64,000 nucleotides of DNA from Saprospiraceae bacterium (GCA_016719855.1 JADJYH010000041.1:1-64000); one strand, 5' to 3'. Positions 43,504 through 51,579 are shown, numbered from the stretch's first letter. The notes: generated from the letters alone by a model not told the origin. Program-made: numbers and translations.

Positions 43504-44079
43504 ATGAAAAATATACCTCAAAACGACATTGGCATTTTAGCTTTTGGCGTGTTGTTGGCACTCATTTTTTCCTGCCAAAACAAGGCGGAAACTCATGCCC
43601 AAATTGAAGTTGAGCCAGTAGCTGCCACCCAAGACACCCTCCCGACTCCACCGCCTCCGCCCTTCGACACCGTCGTGCTTACTTACGATGTTACCATTGG
43701 CTGCCTTTTCGATTTCTTGGACACGCTCGTGAAGCGTTACGACACGCTTGCACCCTACCCGGTGTCGGAGCACCTGCTGGTGCGGGCGAACCCTTGGCTC
43801 ATTGACAGCCTCGAAAACACCGACTACTACCGCCTGAAAGAGCGGGGCATTTTCAACTACGATAACCGCTCGTTGGTGGTGATGCAGGAGGGCGACACGC
43901 TTTTTATCCCCAACGAAGCCGATGCGCTGGAGCTGCTGACCAAAATGGACAGCACCGTCATTGACATCAACATCCCGGAGTTCAAGCTGCGTATTGTTGA
44001 AAATGGGGACACCATCTACACCTTCCCGTGCGAGTCGGGCAGAACCGCAAGCGCTACCTCCTCGCCACCGATAGGGTGA
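43504..44079 (+). CDS. L,D-transpeptidase lipoprotein, N-terminal part
   Basis: First part of a gene ending at 44474. Lipobox LIFSCQNK gives a lipidated Cys. A Pro-rich linker is followed by a helical domain (IGCLFDFLDTLVKRYDTLAP, VRANPWLIDSLENTDYYRL) and the start of the YkuD domain (IDINIPEFKLRIVENGDTIYTFP). The frame is lost near 44040 at a CGAGTCGGGCAGAACC junction. Expected to crosslink peptidoglycan or attach proteins to it. Confidence 0.82.
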   Translation: MKNIPQNDIGILAFGVLLALIFSCQNKAETHAQIEVEPVAATQDTLPTPPPPPFDTVVLTYDVTIGCLFDFLDTLVKRYDTLAPYPVSEHLLVRANPWLIDSLENTDYYRLKERGIFNYDNRSLVVMQEGDTLFIPNEADALELLTKMDSTVIDINIPEFKLRIVENGDTIYTFPCESGRTASATSSPPIG

Positions 44080-44474
44080 CCGACTTGCGCACGAGGACCG
44101 GCACAGGCACCATTGTCCGGCACTCGAAAGATCCATTTTTCAGGGATCCCGTGGACGGACGGATGTTCACCGTCACCGAACGGGACGACAAAAAGAAGAC
44201 CCGGATGCCAATCATCCCGTGGATGGAGCCGAAACTGAACGGGCATCGCACGGGGCAGCTCATCCATCCGACCTCCAACCCAAAATCCGTTGGCAAAGCC
44301 TACTCCAACGGCTGCATCGGCACGAAGGAGGCCGATGCCTGGCGCATCTACTACTACGCTCCCATTGGCACAAGGGTCGTCATCCGGTACGATTTGAAAG
44401 TGGTAAATGAACAAGGGGACACCGTTCAGGTTAAGGATATTTATAAGAACTCACTAACGAAAGTTGACAATTAG
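44028..44474 (+). CDS. L,D-transpeptidase catalytic part
   Basis: Completes the YkuD domain. The catalytic signature HPTSNPKSVGKAYSNGCIGTKEADAW has the His and the SxGC Cys with a normal spacing. Ends in a short RVVIRYDLKVVNEQGD tail. Homology begins at about 44040. Confidence 0.85.
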   Translation: MRVGQNRKRYLLATDRVTDLRTRTGTGTIVRHSKDPFFRDPVDGRMFTVTERDDKKKTRMPIIPWMEPKLNGHRTGQLIHPTSNPKSVGKAYSNGCIGTKEADAWRIYYYAPIGTRVVIRYDLKVVNEQGDTVQVKDIYKNSLTKVDN

Positions 44475-44526
44475 CCGACGACCATTTACCAGCCTTAAAT
44501 CGCTTGTACACACGTTTATCTGTTGC

Positions 44527-44571
44527 CATGACGAAAGTCATCTTCAGCCATAATTCGACTCATTGGCATTG
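44527..44571 (+). promoter_or_regulatory. Crp/Fnr-type box before the release-factor-like gene
   Basis: CATGACGAAAGTCATC at 44527..44542 is a perfect dyad GATGAC-type (TGA-N6-TCA). At the fixed distance of 33 bp lies TGGCATTG (44564..44571), a poor -7 element. The box is good, the -7 doubtful. Confidence 0.45.
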
Positions 44572-44617
44572 GCGGCTTTCTATGGGTAGTTTCGTAAATC
44601 ATTAAATAAATTAAGTC

Positions 44618-45010
44618 ATGAAAAAACAAACAGGCATCTGGCTCGACTCCAAGGAAGCCAACTTTATCGAATTGCAGGATGGCGATTTGATTCGCATTCA
44701 CAAAATTGATTCTGATATGGGTTCCTCCCATTTCAAGGGCGGATCACCTGGGCAGGGCGGCTCGGAGAAGACCCATGCAAATCGTCGGCAAAACGAGGAG
44801 CACAGCTACTTCAAAGAAATCATTGAAAACGTCAAAGGCGCCGACGAGGTAGTAATCTTCGGACCGGGCGAGGCGAAAGACCTTTTGGTAAATGCCATCA
44901 AGGAGCATCCCAGTCATTTTGATTCAACCCTGAGGGCCGTATTGACTGCGGACAGCATGACCGAAAACCAAAAAGTGGCTTACGTGAAATCGTTTTTCGA
45001 GGCCAGTTGA
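44618..45010 (+). CDS. Small protein resembling host-attachment/bacterial release-factor-like proteins
   Basis: 130 residues. Pattern: an N-terminal strand TGIWLDSKEANFIELQDGD, a Gly/Ser-rich loop, then HSYFKEIIENVKGADEVVIFGPGEAKDLLVNAIKEH and a final KVAYVKSFF. The GPGEAK loop after an alpha/beta unit is similar to the C-terminal domain of baeRF/host-attachment proteins. Members are often stress-induced and may rescue or silence ribosomes. The family call is tentative. It lies between the transpeptidase and two Hsp20 genes. Confidence 0.6.
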   Translation: MKKQTGIWLDSKEANFIELQDGDLIRIHKIDSDMGSSHFKGGSPGQGGSEKTHANRRQNEEHSYFKEIIENVKGADEVVIFGPGEAKDLLVNAIKEHPSHFDSTLRAVLTADSMTENQKVAYVKSFFEAS

Positions 45011-45058
45011 AAAATGGGTTGGTAAAGAGCGCCGAAGAGGCCGTTCCCACTATTTATC

Positions 45059-45103
45059 GCTGATAAAAATCACCTGAATTGGTTGACAGAAAACAATGAT
45101 TTG
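45059..45103 (+). promoter_or_regulatory. Crp/Fnr-type box and -7 element of the first Hsp20 gene
   Basis: GCTGATAAAAATCACC at 45059..45074 is a TGA-N6-TCA dyad. ATGATTTG at 45096..45103 keeps TTTG of the -7 element. Centre distance is 33 bp. Confidence 0.6.
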
Positions 45104-45220
45104 GATTTTAGAGAAAGGGAACTTTATACCATTAAATAACAGGTTTCGCACGAGATGGTGGTTGGTGGATGGGATATCCAAGACCAAATGCCACCCGCCG
45201 AAATTCAAAATTTTATCGCC

Positions 45221-45667
45221 ATGAGATGGAGACCAAATCTTCGCAACCATGCATTCGACTGGATGGGCGAGAGCTATAAGCCACTCATAGATTCCAGTCA
45301 CTTTCTTGGGCGTTCCTCTTTTGATTTTCCTTGGCACGAGATGCCGCCAACCAATGTTTCAAAGCAAGAAAAAAAGGTGGTGCTGGATGTTTCCGTGCCT
45401 GGGTTCACAAAGGACGACCTCGAAGTAACGATTAAGGGAAATGTACTGACCGTGAAGGGTGATAAGCCTCACCACTTGGAAAAAACAGGCGTGGAATACA
45501 TCGTGGAGGAATTTTCAACGGACTCGTTTGAACGGAAGTTCAAGCTGTCGGACGACATCTCCGCTGACCACATGGAGGCAAAGTGCGAGCATGGTGTGCT
45601 GCACATCAGTTTTATTGACAATAAACCAGAGGTGCATAAAAGGGTGCACCATGTAAAAGTCGAATAG
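45221..45667 (+). CDS. Hsp20 family small heat-shock protein
   Basis: 149 residues from MRWRPNLRNH; an in-frame ATG at 45155 would add 22. The alpha-crystallin domain spans about 50-140 (KKVVLDVSVPGFTKDDLEVTIKGNVLTVKG to MEAKCEHGVLHISFI), including the A-x-x-x-n-G-V-L signature. ATP-independent chaperone that holds unfolding proteins. Crp/Fnr-type box upstream and a second Hsp20 gene 350 bases on, so both belong to the same stress group. Similar to HspX/Acr in dormancy regulons by role only. Confidence 0.92.
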   Translation: MRWRPNLRNHAFDWMGESYKPLIDSSHFLGRSSFDFPWHEMPPTNVSKQEKKVVLDVSVPGFTKDDLEVTIKGNVLTVKGDKPHHLEKTGVEYIVEEFSTDSFERKFKLSDDISADHMEAKCEHGVLHISFIDNKPEVHKRVHHVKVE

Positions 45668-45776
45668 TGCAGGCTCATAACTATCGGCAAGCAAGAGAGT
45701 AGAACATGCGGACTACTGTTAAATGGCAAGTTAAAGAACTTGTCCAGTCATTTTGAAAATCCGAAAAAAAGTGCGC

Positions 45777-45842
45777 TTGACATAAGTCAACCAAGTGGTT
45801 GATGGAAGTCATTTCGACCCGAGGTTAACAAATTTACCTTTG
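45777..45842 (+). promoter_or_regulatory. Tandem Fnr-type boxes and -7 element of the second Hsp20 gene
   Basis: TTGACATAAGTCAA at 45777..45790 is a perfect palindrome. GTTGATGGAAGTCATT at 45798..45813 is a second TGA-N6-TCA dyad. TACCTTTG at 45835..45842 is a perfect -7 element, 33 bp from the second box centre. Confidence 0.75.
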
Positions 45843-45999
45843 TTGCATAAATCAAGTGAATGATAAAAACCGGGTTTAAGGAAAGGGCGAATGGACAATG
45901 GTCAGGGCATCCAAGCCCCCGATGGACTTGCCCCCGAAGGCCAAAACTTGGATGGTTTGGTCAGCTGCTCATTTGCCCGGTTTTTTAAGCCCAACAACA

Positions 46000-46008
46000 A
46001 AAGGAGGT
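46000..46008 (+). promoter_or_regulatory. Strong Shine-Dalgarno sequence before the second Hsp20 gene
   Basis: AAAGGAGGT followed by ACATT and the ATG. Most genes in this window lack any such site; it decides the start at 46014. Confidence 0.75.
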
Positions 46009-46013
46009 ACATT

Positions 46014-46469
46014 ATGTCAATCGTAAAATGGAAAAATCGGAACGAATTGCTTCCTGCATTAAACATGGCAGACTGGGCTATGAATTTTTTCAAAGACGAC
46101 GACTTCTTCGACAAAAGGTGGTTGCCTGCTTTTGAAACTACGACGCCCTCTGTCAACGTCAAAGAGACGAAGGAAGCCTACAAGCTGGAGGTAGCAGCCC
46201 CTGGCATGAAAAAAGACGACTTCAAGGTGGAGATAAAGGAAGGCCATTTGTGCATCGCTGCTGAGACCAAGTCGGAGAAAGAAGAGAAAGAGGAGAATTT
46301 CACACGCAAAGAGTTCAACTATCAGGCTTTTAGCCGTTCCTTCTGGTTACCAGAGAACGTAAAAGCTGACAGTGTAAAGGCTACTTATAATGACGGCATC
46401 CTGAAAATTGAGGTGCCAAAAGTTAAAGTCGAAAAAGAAGAACCGGCCAAGGTGGTTAAGGTTTCTTGA
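46014..46469 (+). CDS. Hsp20 family small heat-shock protein
   Basis: 151 residues. Alpha-crystallin domain at about 45-140 (PSVNVKETKEAYKLEVAAPGMKKDDFKVEI to VKATYNDGILKIEVPK). Different from the first Hsp20 and closer to the IbpA/Hsp16.5 pattern. Start at 46014 is supported by AAAGGAGGT five bases upstream, a strong Shine-Dalgarno sequence that is unusual for this phylum. The upstream in-frame ATG at 45891 is not needed. Promoter with two Fnr-type boxes, followed by a terminator. Confidence 0.93.
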   Translation: MSIVKWKNRNELLPALNMADWAMNFFKDDDFFDKRWLPAFETTTPSVNVKETKEAYKLEVAAPGMKKDDFKVEIKEGHLCIAAETKSEKEEKEENFTRKEFNYQAFSRSFWLPENVKADSVKATYNDGILKIEVPKVKVEKEEPAKVVKVS

Positions 46470-46512
46470 CCGCTGGGCACAAAAACTCATTCTTCAATGT
46501 GAGAGGTGTATC

Positions 46513-46551
46513 CCGGAGGCCGGCCGCAAGGTGGCTTCCGGTTTTTTTTTT
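46513..46551 (+). terminator. Intrinsic terminator after the second Hsp20 gene
   Basis: CCGGAGGCC and GGCTTCCGG form a nine-pair stem (one mismatch or wobble) followed by ten T. Confidence 0.85.
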
Positions 46552-46586
46552 CAACGTATTTTTTCATGCATTTAAACCTATAAAAA

Positions 46587-47048
46587 ATGAACCCGAATAT
46601 CACCGTACAGGAAATCATGACCGCCAATCCGGTCACCGTTCAGCCAGATACAACCCTTGGCGAAGTACGGGAGCTTTTTTCAAAGCACAGCTTTCACCAC
46701 GTGCCCGTGACAGGGCCTAGCGGTGAACTGGTGGGCATCATCAGCCGTGAAGATTTTTTCAAGGTGGCCTACGTGTTATCCGTGGAAGCGACAAGAGCGG
46801 CCAATACCAAGTCTCGTTTTCAGCACCTCATGGCGGAGGACATCATGACGAAGTACCCGCTCCAACTCAGTTCCGATGACACCATTGGGCTGGCAGCGGA
46901 CATCTTCCTTGCCAACAAGTTCCATGCGGTGCCTATTGTGGAAGATGGTCGGCTTGTGGGCATCATTACCTCTCACGACCTATTATCATACGCCTTTTCG
47001 TCCCCAGTTGGAGAGCAGCTGGAACTGGAGAACTTTGAAGAAGCATAA
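46587..47048 (+). CDS. CBS-domain-pair protein
   Basis: 153 residues, two CBS motifs: VQEIMTANPVTVQPDTTLGEVRELFSKHSFHHVPV and AEDIMTKYPLQLSSDDTIGLAADIFLANKFHAVPIV. Close relative of the protein at 22707. Only 35 bases separate it from the Hsp20 terminator, so it may depend on read-through. Likely an adenine-nucleotide-binding stress protein. Confidence 0.92.
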   Translation: MNPNITVQEIMTANPVTVQPDTTLGEVRELFSKHSFHHVPVTGPSGELVGIISREDFFKVAYVLSVEATRAANTKSRFQHLMAEDIMTKYPLQLSSDDTIGLAADIFLANKFHAVPIVEDGRLVGIITSHDLLSYAFSSPVGEQLELENFEEA

Positions 47049-47117
47049 AGAAACAGGTGTGCCAACGTGCTGAGCCAAAGGCCAGCAGGTTGACGCACCT
47101 TCTAAAACGCACCAATC

Positions 47118-47564
47118 ATGTTTGACAGAACCACCACCATCGCCAACATCATGACGCGTGATGTATTCTTCGCCCATCCGGACGATACCATGCAACGGGT
47201 GGACGAGTTGTTCACAGCCAACAACATCCACCACATTCCTGTCATAGACAATGATAGCCGCGTCGTGGGTATCGTCAGCAAGTCGGACTACTTGAAAATA
47301 CTGCACGGGTTTACCCTTTTCAAAACGGAAAAGAGCGTGGAGTACAACAAGGCCATCCTCCGCTCCCTGCTCGTGAGCGAGGTCATGACGAAACAAGTAG
47401 CAACCTTGCAGCCCGAAGACACCGTGGATATTGCCGCGGGGTATTTCCGGGAGAACCTCTTCCACGCCATCCCGGTTGTGGATCGCCAGAAGAAGCTGGT
47501 TGGCATCCTCACCACCTTCGACATGCTGAATTTCGCCTTCATGGAACCAGCCCTATTGCAGTGA
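47118..47564 (+). CDS. CBS-domain-pair protein
   Basis: 148 residues: IANIMTRDVFFAHPDDTMQRVDELFTANNIHHIPVI and VSEVMTKQVATLQPEDTVDIAAGYFRENLFHAIPVV. Sister of the previous gene, 69 bases downstream of it and probably in the same transcript. Three such proteins in one window is unusual and points to nucleotide-level sensing in the stress response. Confidence 0.92.
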   Translation: MFDRTTTIANIMTRDVFFAHPDDTMQRVDELFTANNIHHIPVIDNDSRVVGIVSKSDYLKILHGFTLFKTEKSVEYNKAILRSLLVSEVMTKQVATLQPEDTVDIAAGYFRENLFHAIPVVDRQKKLVGILTTFDMLNFAFMEPALLQ

Positions 47565-47644
47565 GCGAGTGAGCGGGTGAGAGAAGCTATCTGCTCACGC
47601 TCTCACCCGCTCACCCGCTCACGCTCTCACCCCTCTCACCCTCT
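47564..47644. repeat. Word-repeat hairpin (GTGAGCGG / CCGCTCAC)
   Basis: GTGAGCGAGTGAGCGGGTGAGAG on the left faces CTCACGCTCTCACCCGCTCACCCGCTCACGCTCTCACC on the right. Closely related words occur at 60851..60900. Confidence 0.7.
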
Positions 47645-47648
47645 AGAA

Positions 47649-48332
47649 ATGAAAATCCAAGACTACCTCGCCGAGTTTGTTTACGGTGGCATGGATGGCC
47701 TCGTTACCACCTTCGCAGTAGTGGCAGGGGCAGCGGGGGCAGGGCTTGACAGTTCGGTGGTCATCATTTTGGGCTTCGCCAACCTCATCGCCGACGGCTT
47801 TTCGATGAGCGTCGGCAGCTACCTCGCCCACCATTCTGAAAATCATACTTACGAAAAATACCGCCGCTTGGAGTACCTCGAAGTAGATCACAACCCAGAA
47901 GAAGGCAGGGAAGAAATCCGACAGATTTTCATTAAAAAAGGCCTAAGTGGTCAATCGCTGGAACGGGTAGTGAAAGCCATCACCTCCGACAAGGACATCT
48001 GGGTGGACACCATGATGAAGGACGAACTGAACCTGACGCTTGGCGCTCGCTCCCCACTTTCAAGGGCGGTGATTACCTTCATCTCTTTCAATGCCGTTGG
48101 CCTTATTCCCATGATTGTTTATTTGGTAGATTACTTCGCTCCCATCCATCGGGACCTGTTCTTGGTGTCGAGCATATTTACTGGGCTTTCGTTCCTTGGC
48201 GTTGGTTTGCTGAAAAGTTACGTCGGCGAGCAACCGCTCTGGCGAGGTGCACTGGAAACTTTTGGACTCGGCAGCGGAGCAGCCATGCTTGCCTATTTTG
48301 CGGGGAGTGTGCTCGAAAAGATGTTTGTTTAG
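47649..48332 (+). CDS. VIT1/CCC1 family membrane transporter
   Basis: 228 residues with about five transmembrane helices. The first carries the family signature EFVYGGMDGLVTTFAVVAGAAGAGL, the second LGFANLIADGFSMSVGSYLA. A charged cytoplasmic loop (EYLEVDHNPEEGREEIRQIFIKKGL) follows, rich in Glu as in the iron- and manganese-binding loop of the family. Moves Fe2+ or Mn2+ out of the cytoplasm or into a compartment. Start at 47649 rather than the in-frame ATG 47577, which would translate the repeat region. Iron handling fits the stress theme. Confidence 0.9.
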   Translation: MKIQDYLAEFVYGGMDGLVTTFAVVAGAAGAGLDSSVVIILGFANLIADGFSMSVGSYLAHHSENHTYEKYRRLEYLEVDHNPEEGREEIRQIFIKKGLSGQSLERVVKAITSDKDIWVDTMMKDELNLTLGARSPLSRAVITFISFNAVGLIPMIVYLVDYFAPIHRDLFLVSSIFTGLSFLGVGLLKSYVGEQPLWRGALETFGLGSGAAMLAYFAGSVLEKMFV

Positions 48333-48536
48333 TAGGGACAAGACTGGTAACGTTACACCCTCGTACATCGTAAGTATCGAATTTTTTTTAAGGTCGAGGA
48401 CAAGCTCTCAAAATCTTCCACCAATGCTTGATCAGGCTGATTTCGATTTATAAAATCTTGCCTTCAGCGGGTTGTAACCTGCCTTCAATAAGCCTTGACT
48501 TTAACTGGAAAAATTTTGCGTGGTCAGCCAGACCTC

Positions 48537-49346
48537 TCACGCTGCCTTAATGGGCAGCGCCAGCATCGGGATATGCACCCGTCCGGCCACCTGCCCTGTC
48601 ACGCTTCGGTCGAAAATTCGCTCAAATACAGTCAGCCGCTCGTGCACGAACATGCAGAGTGCAGTAGCTTTCAAGTTGGCGCTGTATTCCACGAGGTCTT
48701 CATAGAGCGGCTCTTCCGGCAGCGTGACGATGGTTTTGATGGGGAAAGGGCTTTTGCTTTGATTAGGAACTGCGTCGGCAATATTCGTGAAATAGGCGAT
48801 GGAAGCGGTTGCCCCCATCCATTTTGCCCACTTGTTTATTTCCTTTTTGTGGGCGGGCACTTCTTCGGGCGGAAGACAGAACTCCAGTTTTTGCAAGATG
48901 GTTGGCTTCCAACTGGGCGGTACGGTCAACACTGGCAGTTCTGCCTTGCTGATAAGGTTGGCGGTGTTGCTGCCGAAGATTTTGTTGGCAAGGCCCGAAA
49001 TGCCCGTAGTGCCCATCACCACCAACTTAGCCTTTGATTTCTCAAAACGGTGGGTAATCGCAACGAGGAAGTGTTCGGCGTACAGCACCTTCACCCGCCA
49101 GCGGGTAGTGGCGGGTAGGCCCAGTGCCTTTATTCGTTCGGCGGCTAAAGCTTTCAGGCGACCTTCCTCCTCCTTCTTTCCACTCATGATGTAATCATAG
49201 ATTTTGGGAGAATCCGAGGTAGGCGACATCACCACAACGTGGAGCAGCTCGACCTCGTCGTTGTCCTTTTTCGCCAGCAAAAATGCCTGGTCGAGCGCCT
49301 TTTCAGCGGTGGTTGAATAGTCGGTTGGAACAATCAGTCGTGCCAT
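48537..49346 (-). CDS. Tandem universal stress protein
   Basis: 269 residues, two USP domains. The first is well preserved: MARLIVPTDYSTTAEKALDQAFLLAKKDNDEVELLHVV and LVVMGTTGISGLANKIFGSNTANLISKAELPVLTVPP, with the G-2x-G-9x-GS/T ATP-binding loop. The second half (about 150-269) is divergent and ends HIPMLALPIKAA. Third USP gene in the window. Read toward the VIT1 gene, so the two are convergent. Confidence 0.9.
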   Translation of the reverse strand: MARLIVPTDYSTTAEKALDQAFLLAKKDNDEVELLHVVVMSPTSDSPKIYDYIMSGKKEEEGRLKALAAERIKALGLPATTRWRVKVLYAEHFLVAITHRFEKSKAKLVVMGTTGISGLANKIFGSNTANLISKAELPVLTVPPSWKPTILQKLEFCLPPEEVPAHKKEINKWAKWMGATASIAYFTNIADAVPNQSKSPFPIKTIVTLPEEPLYEDLVEYSANLKATALCMFVHERLTVFERIFDRSVTGQVAGRVHIPMLALPIKAA

Positions 49347-49720
49347 TTTATTATTTTTTTATGAAAAAACGCCATTTAAAGGGCAATTCACTACTTCGAT
49401 TAGTGGCTGTAAAGCAAGTAATTTTTTTCCGAATTGTGGTATTACAAACAACGAAATAATAGCTATAAGACGTTATGAAGAAATGTCATCCGGGCATGTG
49501 ATATTTGTCAAAAACAAGCCTTTTTGTTCCGTCATATTCAATTTCCATAATGGCGGAGGCGTTTCAGGGCGACATCCCAATTGGTGACCCTGCCAGCCAT
49601 GGCTCGTGGTTAATCTCAAAACACCGCCATGCCGTCGAAAATCAATGCCAAGGCACTGGCAACCGGCCTTATTTTCGAAGCAAAATTTCCACCGATTCAG
49701 GTAATTCTAAAAACTTGGAT
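49347..49720. other. Gap between divergent USP and PA14-OmpA genes
   Basis: No gene is supported. TGTGATATTTGTCAAA at 49497..49512 looks like a Crp/Fnr-type box, but no -7 element lies at the fixed spacing in either direction. The frame preceding the PA14 gene is open from 49505 but has no domain, and the signal peptide begins at 49721. Confidence 0.5.
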
Positions 49721-50362
49721 ATGAAGCCAGTAATTTCAATTTTGCTAAATCTTTTGCTGGTCGGCAGCCTAATTGCGCAGCAGGGCCTGAAAGCGGATTA
49801 CTACAACGGCACCAATTTCAACCAAAAAGTTGCCACCCGTACCGAGCCTAATATTGACAAATCGTGGAACGACATCCCGCCCGTCCCCGGCCTCGACCCC
49901 CACGACTGCTCCATCCGCTGGACGGGTCGGCTGACTGCCCCCGAAACAGGCACCTATACTTTTTCGGCCAAGGTGGACGATGGCATCCGGGTCTGGGTGG
50001 GCGGCGTGATGGTGATTGACAACTGGCAACTGAACGACGACGGGCGGTTCACCGGGAAGGTCATCATGCGGAAAGGCACGCCCTACGACCTGAAAGTGGA
50101 ATATTTCAACGCACTCATCGAAGGGGAGGTTCGGCTGCTCTGGACATTGCCAAACGTCCAAAGCCCGGTCGTAGTGGAAAGCAAATATTTTAACGAAAAA
50201 CCCAAGCCTTCCCCACAGCAAGCACCCGCCAAGGCCGAAGCGAAAAAGATACTCCACCCGCTGCCAAGTCCAACCCAGAACCCAAAAAACAACCAACCCC
50301 CATCAACCCAAAACCAGAGGCCGTCCAACAACCAGCCACCGACGGTGGAGCCGTGGTCGTGA
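49721..50362 (+). CDS. PA14-domain protein with OmpA domain, N-terminal part
   Basis: Gene continues to 50712. Signal peptide MKPVISILLNLLLVGSLIAQ; PA14 domain at about 24-150 (GLKADYYNGTNFNQKVATRTEPNI, CSIRWTGRLTAPETGTYTFSAKVDDGIRVWVGGVMVIDNW), a carbohydrate-binding beta-barrel. A Pro-rich linker follows, and one missing A near 50245 throws the frame off until the stop at 50362. The correct linker reads DTPPAAKSNPEPKKQPTPIN. Confidence 0.83.
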   Translation: MKPVISILLNLLLVGSLIAQQGLKADYYNGTNFNQKVATRTEPNIDKSWNDIPPVPGLDPHDCSIRWTGRLTAPETGTYTFSAKVDDGIRVWVGGVMVIDNWQLNDDGRFTGKVIMRKGTPYDLKVEYFNALIEGEVRLLWTLPNVQSPVVVESKYFNEKPKPSPQQAPAKAEAKKILHPLPSPTQNPKNNQPPSTQNQRPSNNQPPTVEPWS

Positions 50363-50712
50363 CGAAGGATACCCTCGAACGGTATGTGCCGAAAAACGTG
50401 CTTTTCGAGCAAGGGAAAAGTATCATGCTGGAAAAATCGAAGCCGGGGCTGGACAACCTCGCCGGTTTTTTGCTCCGCAACCCCAAGCTGCAGCTCAAGA
50501 TTGAGGGCCACACTGACATCATCGGCGATATGGACATGAACAAAACGCTGTCGGAAGAGCGGGCCAAGGTGGTGGCTGAGTACCTGGTTACGAAGGGAAT
50601 CGAGCAAAGCCGATTAGAGGCCACGGGCTACGGCAGTTCACGTCCGCTAGTCACCGGCAACTCCAAAAAGGGATACCAGGAGAACAGGCGGGTGGCGTTT
50701 ATCATCCGTTGA
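50353..50712 (+). CDS. OmpA-like C-terminal domain of the PA14 protein
   Basis: Peptidoglycan-binding OmpA domain: KNVLFEQGKSIMLEKSKPGLDNLAGFLLRNPKLQLKIEGHTD, then LSEERAKVVAEYLVTKGI and ENRRVAFIIR. Anchors the outer-membrane protein to the cell wall. Part of the gene from 49721. Confidence 0.88.
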   Translation: MVVTKDTLERYVPKNVLFEQGKSIMLEKSKPGLDNLAGFLLRNPKLQLKIEGHTDIIGDMDMNKTLSEERAKVVAEYLVTKGIEQSRLEATGYGSSRPLVTGNSKKGYQENRRVAFIIR

Positions 50713-50796
50713 TGTGGGAGGTTTCAACCCTTCGGGCTGGCAAGTGTTGTAGTTGCTGATGAATCGTCAGCAATTTTTGTACTTATCCGTTTACAA

Positions 50797-51579
50797 ATGA
50801 AGTGGTTAAAAAGATTGGGAATCGTTTTGGTTTTGGGGTATGCACTGGCCTGCGGCGTACTGTACTTTTCGCAGGAGCGCCTGATTTTTCACCCGGACAA
50901 GCTCAGCGAGGACTATGTTTTCAGTGAAGGCGAGGAGGTGGAACTGCCCGTTGGTGACGGCATTTCGCTCAACTGCCTTTGGATGAAGGAACCTGACTCG
51001 AAAGGTGCCATCCTGTACCTGCACGGCAACCGGGGCAGCAACCGCCGCTGCTCACACCAGGCGCAGACGATGGCGGGTGGTGGTTATGACATTTTCATGC
51101 CTGACTACCGGGGCTTCGGCAAAAGCGATGGCGATATCATTTCGGAGGAACAGTTGTTCGGTGACGTGCAGGCAGCCTATGATTTTTTGAAAAAACACTA
51201 TTCAGAAGACCAAATCGTGGTGGTGGGCTACTCAATCGGGTCGGGCATGGCCAGCTACCTTGCCGCCAACAACCATCCGCAGCAGCTTGTGCTACTGGCC
51301 CCCTACACCAGTGTTGTTGATTTGAAAAATGGCATGGCGCCTTTCCTGCCCGATTTTTTGTTGAAATACCCACTCAGGAGCCAAGCTTTTTTACAGAAAG
51401 TCAAGTTCCCCGTCACGCTGTTCCACGGCGAGTTTGATGAGGTGATACCGTTCAGTTGTTCTGAAAAATTGCAGGCCATCAATCCAGCGTTGTTTAAGCT
51501 GGTCAGCCTGCCGGAGGGGCATCGTGGGGTAATTTTCAACCCCGTTTTCCAAGAAACAGTGAGGAAACTCTTGCGATAG
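50797..51579 (+). CDS. Alpha/beta hydrolase
   Basis: 260 residues. An N-terminal hydrophobic segment (LGIVLVLGYALACGVLYFS) acts as signal anchor. Catalytic elements: nucleophile Ser146 in VVGYSIGSGM, an Asp in HGEFDEVIPFS, and His in LPEGHRGV. Oxyanion motif LYLHGNRGSN. Similar to the BEM46/YfhR group of membrane-anchored serine esterases with unknown natural substrates. Confidence 0.9.
   Translation: MKWLKRLGIVLVLGYALACGVLYFSQERLIFHPDKLSEDYVFSEGEEVELPVGDGISLNCLWMKEPDSKGAILYLHGNRGSNRRCSHQAQTMAGGGYDIFMPDYRGFGKSDGDIISEEQLFGDVQAAYDFLKKHYSEDQIVVVGYSIGSGMASYLAANNHPQQLVLLAPYTSVVDLKNGMAPFLPDFLLKYPLRSQAFLQKVKFPVTLFHGEFDEVIPFSCSEKLQAINPALFKLVSLPEGHRGVIFNPVFQETVRKLLR

Noticed and set aside
45155..45220. 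Earlier ATG for the first Hsp20 gene
   Set aside because: The added residues have no similarity to Hsp20 and a good start with a basic N-terminus follows at 45221; the earlier start cannot be excluded.
47564..47644. Possible CRISPR array because of regularly repeated 8-base words
   Set aside because: Units are far too short, no spacers of constant length and no cas genes; it is a word-repeat hairpin.
49497..49512. Crp/Fnr-like box TGTGATATTTGTCAAA before the PA14-OmpA gene
   Set aside because: No -7 element at 33-34 bp in either direction, so I did not add it to the regulon.
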